Shown here piece after piece: positions 5,773-8,686 of a DNA stretch of 8,686 nt (positions within the stretch are counted from its first letter, which is position 1; each line of letters opens with the position of its first letter). This DNA is from Propionibacteriaceae bacterium. GTDB lineage: Bacteria > Actinomycetota > Actinomycetes > Propionibacteriales > Propionibacteriaceae. A program made the translations under genes and the position numbers. Location of the stretch: positions 2,706 through 11,391 of the forward strand of contig WRGV01000019.1 of assembly GCA_009787035.1 (NCBI GenBank), given 5' to 3'. The notes beneath the pieces were generated by a model that worked only from the letters and a program-made list of their open reading frames with translations, had not been told where the DNA came from and searched no databases.

Positions 5773-6000
5773 ATGACGGATCAGTATGTCGGGTTCGATG
5801 AACTCACCGACGACGATCTGATGGACGTGGACGGCGGCATCCTGTGCTGCTGCCTGCTGGGCGCGCTGGTCGTTGGCGCATTGGCGGTTGGCGGGCTGTG
5901 CCTGCTGGGCGCCGCTGCCGTTGCGATCAGGCCACCCGTCACCACGACCACCTCGTGCACCTGCAACTGCGGTTCCTACAACCCCGTTTGCCCGGCGTAA
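5773..6000 (+). CDS. GG-leader precursor peptide 6, Cys-rich core
   Basis: This 75-residue precursor starts MTDQYVGFDEL and its leader ends DDDLMDVDGG at residue 22. The leader is three residues longer than in peptides 2-5 (an extra GFD-like insert). ATG is 7 bases after AAGGAG. The 53-residue core begins ILCCCLLGALVVGALAVGG, with Gly every five residues, then has one Arg, PPVTTTT, and a C-terminal SCTCNCGSYNPVCPA. The core has eight Cys: a CCC triplet, one in the helix, a CxCxC motif and one near the end. CCLLG is shared with peptide 2, and the NP...CP[AP] end recalls peptide 1. Disulfides, metal binding or thioether rings are possible, but no modifying enzyme is in view. Confidence 0.92.
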   Translation: MTDQYVGFDELTDDDLMDVDGGILCCCLLGALVVGALAVGGLCLLGAAAVAIRPPVTTTTSCTCNCGSYNPVCPA

Positions 6001-6036
6001 GAGGTCGACAGCTCAACCGCTGCCAGAACGGCTGGA

Positions 6037-6074
6037 CGATGGCTGGGTTCCGCATCCGCGGAGCCCAGCCATCG
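6037..6074 (+). terminator. 3' hairpin of peptide gene 6
   Basis: CGATGGCTGGG pairs with CCCAGCCATCG, continuing into TTCCGC/GCGGAG. It is followed by CCGTTGTC, with almost no T-run. GGGGAC-TT-GTCCCC (6084-6097) is a second small hairpin right after it. Confidence 0.65.
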
Positions 6075-6191
6075 CCGTTGTCAGGGGACTTGTCCCCGGC
6101 ACGGCGGGGTTCGCTGCCGCATCCCGCGTGCCGTGCGGTCGGCGCCGTCCGTCCGCACCATGTTTGCGTTTATCGCCCGGATCAGGCATGT

Positions 6192-6324
6192 GGTGTTTAT
6201 GCAGAATGGTCCGGTAGGCTAGGGGTCACGTGACGAAGAAGCGTCGTACGGCTCCCCGTCTGGCTGAAATCCCCGCAGCCCTGAATTGCCTGCGGCGTCC
6301 TTGTGCTCACGCCCCGAGGGAGGA
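6192..6324 (+). promoter_or_regulatory. Likely promoter and 5' leader of the transporter gene
   Basis: TAGGCTAGGGG at 6215-6225 matches the -10 surroundings of peptide genes 3 and 4 (CAAGCTAGGGG, CAGGCTAGAGG). The -35 position (GGTGTT, 6192-6197) is poor, so transcription may be weak or need an activator. The leader holds AAGAAGCG and GCTCCCCGTC in the same order as in the peptide leaders, and a hairpin CCGCAG/CTGCGG near 6274-6295. It may be a decayed copy of the leader element. GGGAGGA (6318-6324) is the ribosome site. Confidence 0.4.
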
Positions 6325-6333
6325 GTGGACGAC

Positions 6334-8686
6334 GTGGCTCGCCTGTACTGTGTCCGGCAACGGGACGAAACTGACTGTGGCGCGGCCTGCCTGGCGACGA
6401 TCTGCCAGCAGTACGGGTCGAAGCAGCCGCTGGGCCGTGTCCGTGCCATTGCGGGGACGGACAAGATGGGCACCTCGGCGTTCGGCCTTGTCAAGGCCGC
6501 CGAACAGCTGGGATTTTCGGCGCGCGGCGTCCGCGGGTCGATGGAGGCGTTGCTGAAGGCCGATGGGCTGCCGCTGCCTGCCATCGCGCACATGGTCACG
6601 CCCGAGGGCATGCTGCACTACGTCGTCATCCAGCGCGTCAAGAATGGCGTCATCACGATCGCCGACCCGGGGCGCGGCCTGCGCAAGCTGACGTCCGACG
6701 AATTCGCGAAGATGTGGACGGGCGTGCTGATCATCCTGGCGCCGGCCACGGACGGCGTCGTCCAGGGCCCGGGCGAGGAGTCGACGCTGCGGCGGTTCGT
6801 CGGGTTGCTGAACGGGCAGGGCAAGTTCCTGGCGCTGATGACCGTCGCGTCCGCGCTGATCACGGTGATCGGCATCGTCTCCGCCTTCTACTTCAAGGTC
6901 ATCATCGACGACATCGTGCCCGGCGGGCTGCGCAGCACGCTGGTGACGCTGTCGCTCGGGCTGCTCGGCATGTACCTGATCAACCAGCTGCTGCAGGCCG
7001 CGCGCTACCAGCTGGTGCTGCACCTGCAGCAGCGCATCGACATCCCGCTGGTGCTCGGCTACTACAACCACGTCGTCGGGCTGCCCATGTCGTTCTTCGG
7101 CACCCGGCGCACCGGCGAGATCATCACGCGCTTCTCGGACGCGTCGCGCATCCAGACGGCGCTGACCGGCGCCACCGTGACGGTGTTCGTCGACGTGATC
7201 ATGTCGATCGTCAGCTGCATCGTGCTGGCCACGCAGGACAAGATGCTGTTCCTGATCTCGCTGGTCATCGCGGTCGGCAACATCATCCTCGGCCTCGTGA
7301 TGCTGCGCCCGCTGCGCAAGCTCAACATGGAGATGATGGAGAGCAACGCCCAGGTGACGTCGCACTTCGTCGAGACCATCTCGATGGCCGAGACCGTCAA
7401 GGCCTACAACGCGCAGGACATCGTCAAGAACAAGGCCGACTCGCTGTACGTCTCGTTCCTGCGCATCATCTTCCGGTTCGGGCAGTGGCAGAACATGCAG
7501 TCGGTGGTCAGCGGCGGTCTGCGCAGCATCGGCACGCTCGTCGTGATGTGGGTCGGCACGGTGCGCATCCTCGACAACGACTTCACGATCGGCGGCCTGG
7601 TGGTGTTCACCTCGCTGCTCAGCTACTTCCTCGATCCCGTCCAGCGTCTCATGGGCCTGCAGCCCGACCTGCAGAGCGCGGCCGTCGCGGCACGGCGCCT
7701 GTCGGACGTCCTCGTGCTCGACCCGGAGGTCGTCGAGTCGGAGACGCAGATCGATCTCAAGCGCATCGACCAGCCGATCGTGCTCGACAACGTCGACTTC
7801 CGCTACGGCACGCGGCAGAAGGTGCTGGAGCAGGTGTCGCTGACCATCCCGCCGGGCAAGACCGTCGGCCTGGTCGGCGAGTCCGGCTCGGGCAAGACGA
7901 CCATCGCCAAGCTGCTGCTCAAGTTCTACGCGCCCGAGGGCGGCCTGATCCGGTTCGGCGACATGGTGTCCGAGGACATCAGCGCCGAATCGCTGCGCGA
8001 GCGCATCGCGTACGTCGCGCAGGACACCGGCTTCTTCTCGGGCACCATCGAAGAGAACCTGAAGCTGGCCAAGCCGGAGGCGACGCCCGAAGAGATGATC
8101 CAGGCCTGCCAGATCGCACAGGCCCACGATTTCATCGCCGCCATGCCGGCCCGCTACCAGTCGTATCTGGAAGAGGGCGCGGCCAACCTGTCCGGCGGGC
8201 AGCGCCAGCGTCTGGCCATCGCCCGCGCGCTGCTGCGCGGGGCCGACATGCTGATTCTGGACGAGGCCACCTCGAACATGGACTCGATCTCGGAGCGGGC
8301 CGTCTCGGAGACCATCCACCGCCTCGGCTCCGGGGTGACCAGCCTCGTGATCGCGCATCGGCTGTCCACCGTGGTGGCCTGCGACATCATCTACGTGATG
8401 CGGGCCGGCCGCATCGTCGAGTCCGGCACGCACTCCGAGCTGCTGACCCAGGGGGGCGCGTATGCGCAGCTGTGGCAGGCGCAGTCGCCCGTGCCGGTGA
8501 CGCAGGCCGCCGCGCAGTCGCTGGGGTACGGCGTCCAGCCCGCGATTCCCGCGTCCCGCCCGGTCGTGCCTCGGAAGACCATCGCGCGCCCGATCCCGAC
8601 CACGACGCCCGCCCAGACCGCGGTGCTGCCCACCCAGACTGCGGTGCTGCCCGCCCAGGCCGCGCCGCGCCCCGTCCGGACGACGC
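6334..8686 (+). CDS. Peptidase-containing ABC transporter (C39 protease, membrane and ATPase domains), 3' end outside window
   Basis: This protein class cuts GG leaders and exports the cores across the cytoplasmic membrane. GTG 6334 is chosen because GGGAGGA lies 9 bases upstream; GTG 6325 is too close. The frame stays open for 784 codons. The N-terminal C39 domain has Gln9 and the nucleophile Cys15 in RQRDETDCGAACL, His95 in LHYVVI and Asp111 in IADPGRG, a full catalytic set. About six membrane helices lie near 165-190, 198-219, 280-303, 306-327, 390-412 and 419-435. The ATPase has Walker A GESGSGKT (515-522), Q-loop Gln563, LSGGQ (619-623), Walker B LILDEA (640-645) and H-loop His675. Usual proteins end near residue 715; this one continues at least 65 residues as a Pro/Ala/Thr-rich tail. 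It is the only exporter seen for the six precursors. Confidence 0.97.
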   Translation, partial: MARLYCVRQRDETDCGAACLATICQQYGSKQPLGRVRAIAGTDKMGTSAFGLVKAAEQLGFSARGVRGSMEALLKADGLPLPAIAHMVTPEGMLHYVVIQRVKNGVITIADPGRGLRKLTSDEFAKMWTGVLIILAPATDGVVQGPGEESTLRRFVGLLNGQGKFLALMTVASALITVIGIVSAFYFKVIIDDIVPGGLRSTLVTLSLGLLGMYLINQLLQAARYQLVLHLQQRIDIPLVLGYYNHVVGLPMSFFGTRRTGEIITRFSDASRIQTALTGATVTVFVDVIMSIVSCIVLATQDKMLFLISLVIAVGNIILGLVMLRPLRKLNMEMMESNAQVTSHFVETISMAETVKAYNAQDIVKNKADSLYVSFLRIIFRFGQWQNMQSVVSGGLRSIGTLVVMWVGTVRILDNDFTIGGLVVFTSLLSYFLDPVQRLMGLQPDLQSAAVAARRLSDVLVLDPEVVESETQIDLKRIDQPIVLDNVDFRYGTRQKVLEQVSLTIPPGKTVGLVGESGSGKTTIAKLLLKFYAPEGGLIRFGDMVSEDISAESLRERIAYVAQDTGFFSGTIEENLKLAKPEATPEEMIQACQIAQAHDFIAAMPARYQSYLEEGAANLSGGQRQRLAIARALLRGADMLILDEATSNMDSISERAVSETIHRLGSGVTSLVIAHRLSTVVACDIIYVMRAGRIVESGTHSELLTQGGAYAQLWQAQSPVPVTQAAAQSLGYGVQPAIPASRPVVPRKTIARPIPTTTPAQTAVLPTQTAVLPAQAAPRPVRTT
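8614..8655 (+). repeat. Two 21-base in-frame repeats in the transporter tail
   Basis: Two tandem units encode QTAVLPT and QTAVLPA (residues 761-774); a third begins QAA. They form part of the low-complexity tail beyond the ATPase domain. Confidence 0.7.

Noticed and set aside
2662..6000. Lanthipeptide cluster
   Set aside because: GG leaders and Cys/Thr-rich cores would fit peptides 1 and 6, but three cores have no Cys and no LanM or LanB/C-like gene is in the window; the class cannot be claimed.
6307..8433. Long minus-strand open frame (about 708 codons) opposite the transporter
   Set aside because: It has the same kind of compositional shadow, opposite a protein with all catalytic motifs intact.

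Overview
The window is a stretch of a high-GC bacterial chromosome, most likely an actinobacterium. A coaA-type pantothenate kinase gene lies divergently beside glmS, the GC content is high, and GTG starts and strong AAGGAG ribosome sites are used. I cannot fix the genus from the sequence alone.

Layout. Positions 1-398 (minus strand) hold the N-terminal part of pantothenate kinase CoaA. Positions 510-2354 hold a complete glmS (glucosamine-6-phosphate synthase). From about 2460 to 6100 the housekeeping character ends. Six small plus-strand genes follow, each 68-75 codons, each encoding a double-glycine (GG) leader peptide. Each gene appears to be its own transcription unit: a consensus TTGACA promoter, a 5' leader RNA of about 120-160 nt, a strong ribosome site, a precursor peptide, and a GC-rich 3' hairpin. 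From 6334 to the right edge runs a peptidase-containing ABC transporter (C39 protease, membrane domain, ATPase), open at the edge, with an unusual Pro/Ala/Thr-rich C-terminal tail.

How the parts fit. The C39 domain of the transporter is expected to cut the precursors after the GG motif and export the cores. The leaders are conserved (M[ST]DQxVxL...DGG), while the cores differ. Three cores (1, 2, 6) carry a CC or CCC cluster close behind the GG and two of them are rich in Cys. The other three (3, 4, 5) have no Cys and are hydrophobic. No immunity protein, modification enzyme or regulator gene is visible in the window.

Most interesting signal. The non-coding DNA is conserved better than the mature peptides. 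Four of the six leaders share a nearly identical 73-nt block, and a fifth, diverged copy keeps the same long-range stem with changed bases. A second hairpin before each ribosome site changes sequence but keeps pairing. The 3' hairpins also show a paired C-G to U-A change. Together these suggest a candidate structured RNA element controlling a modular array of exported peptides. All functional statements about the peptides and RNA are inference from sequence.
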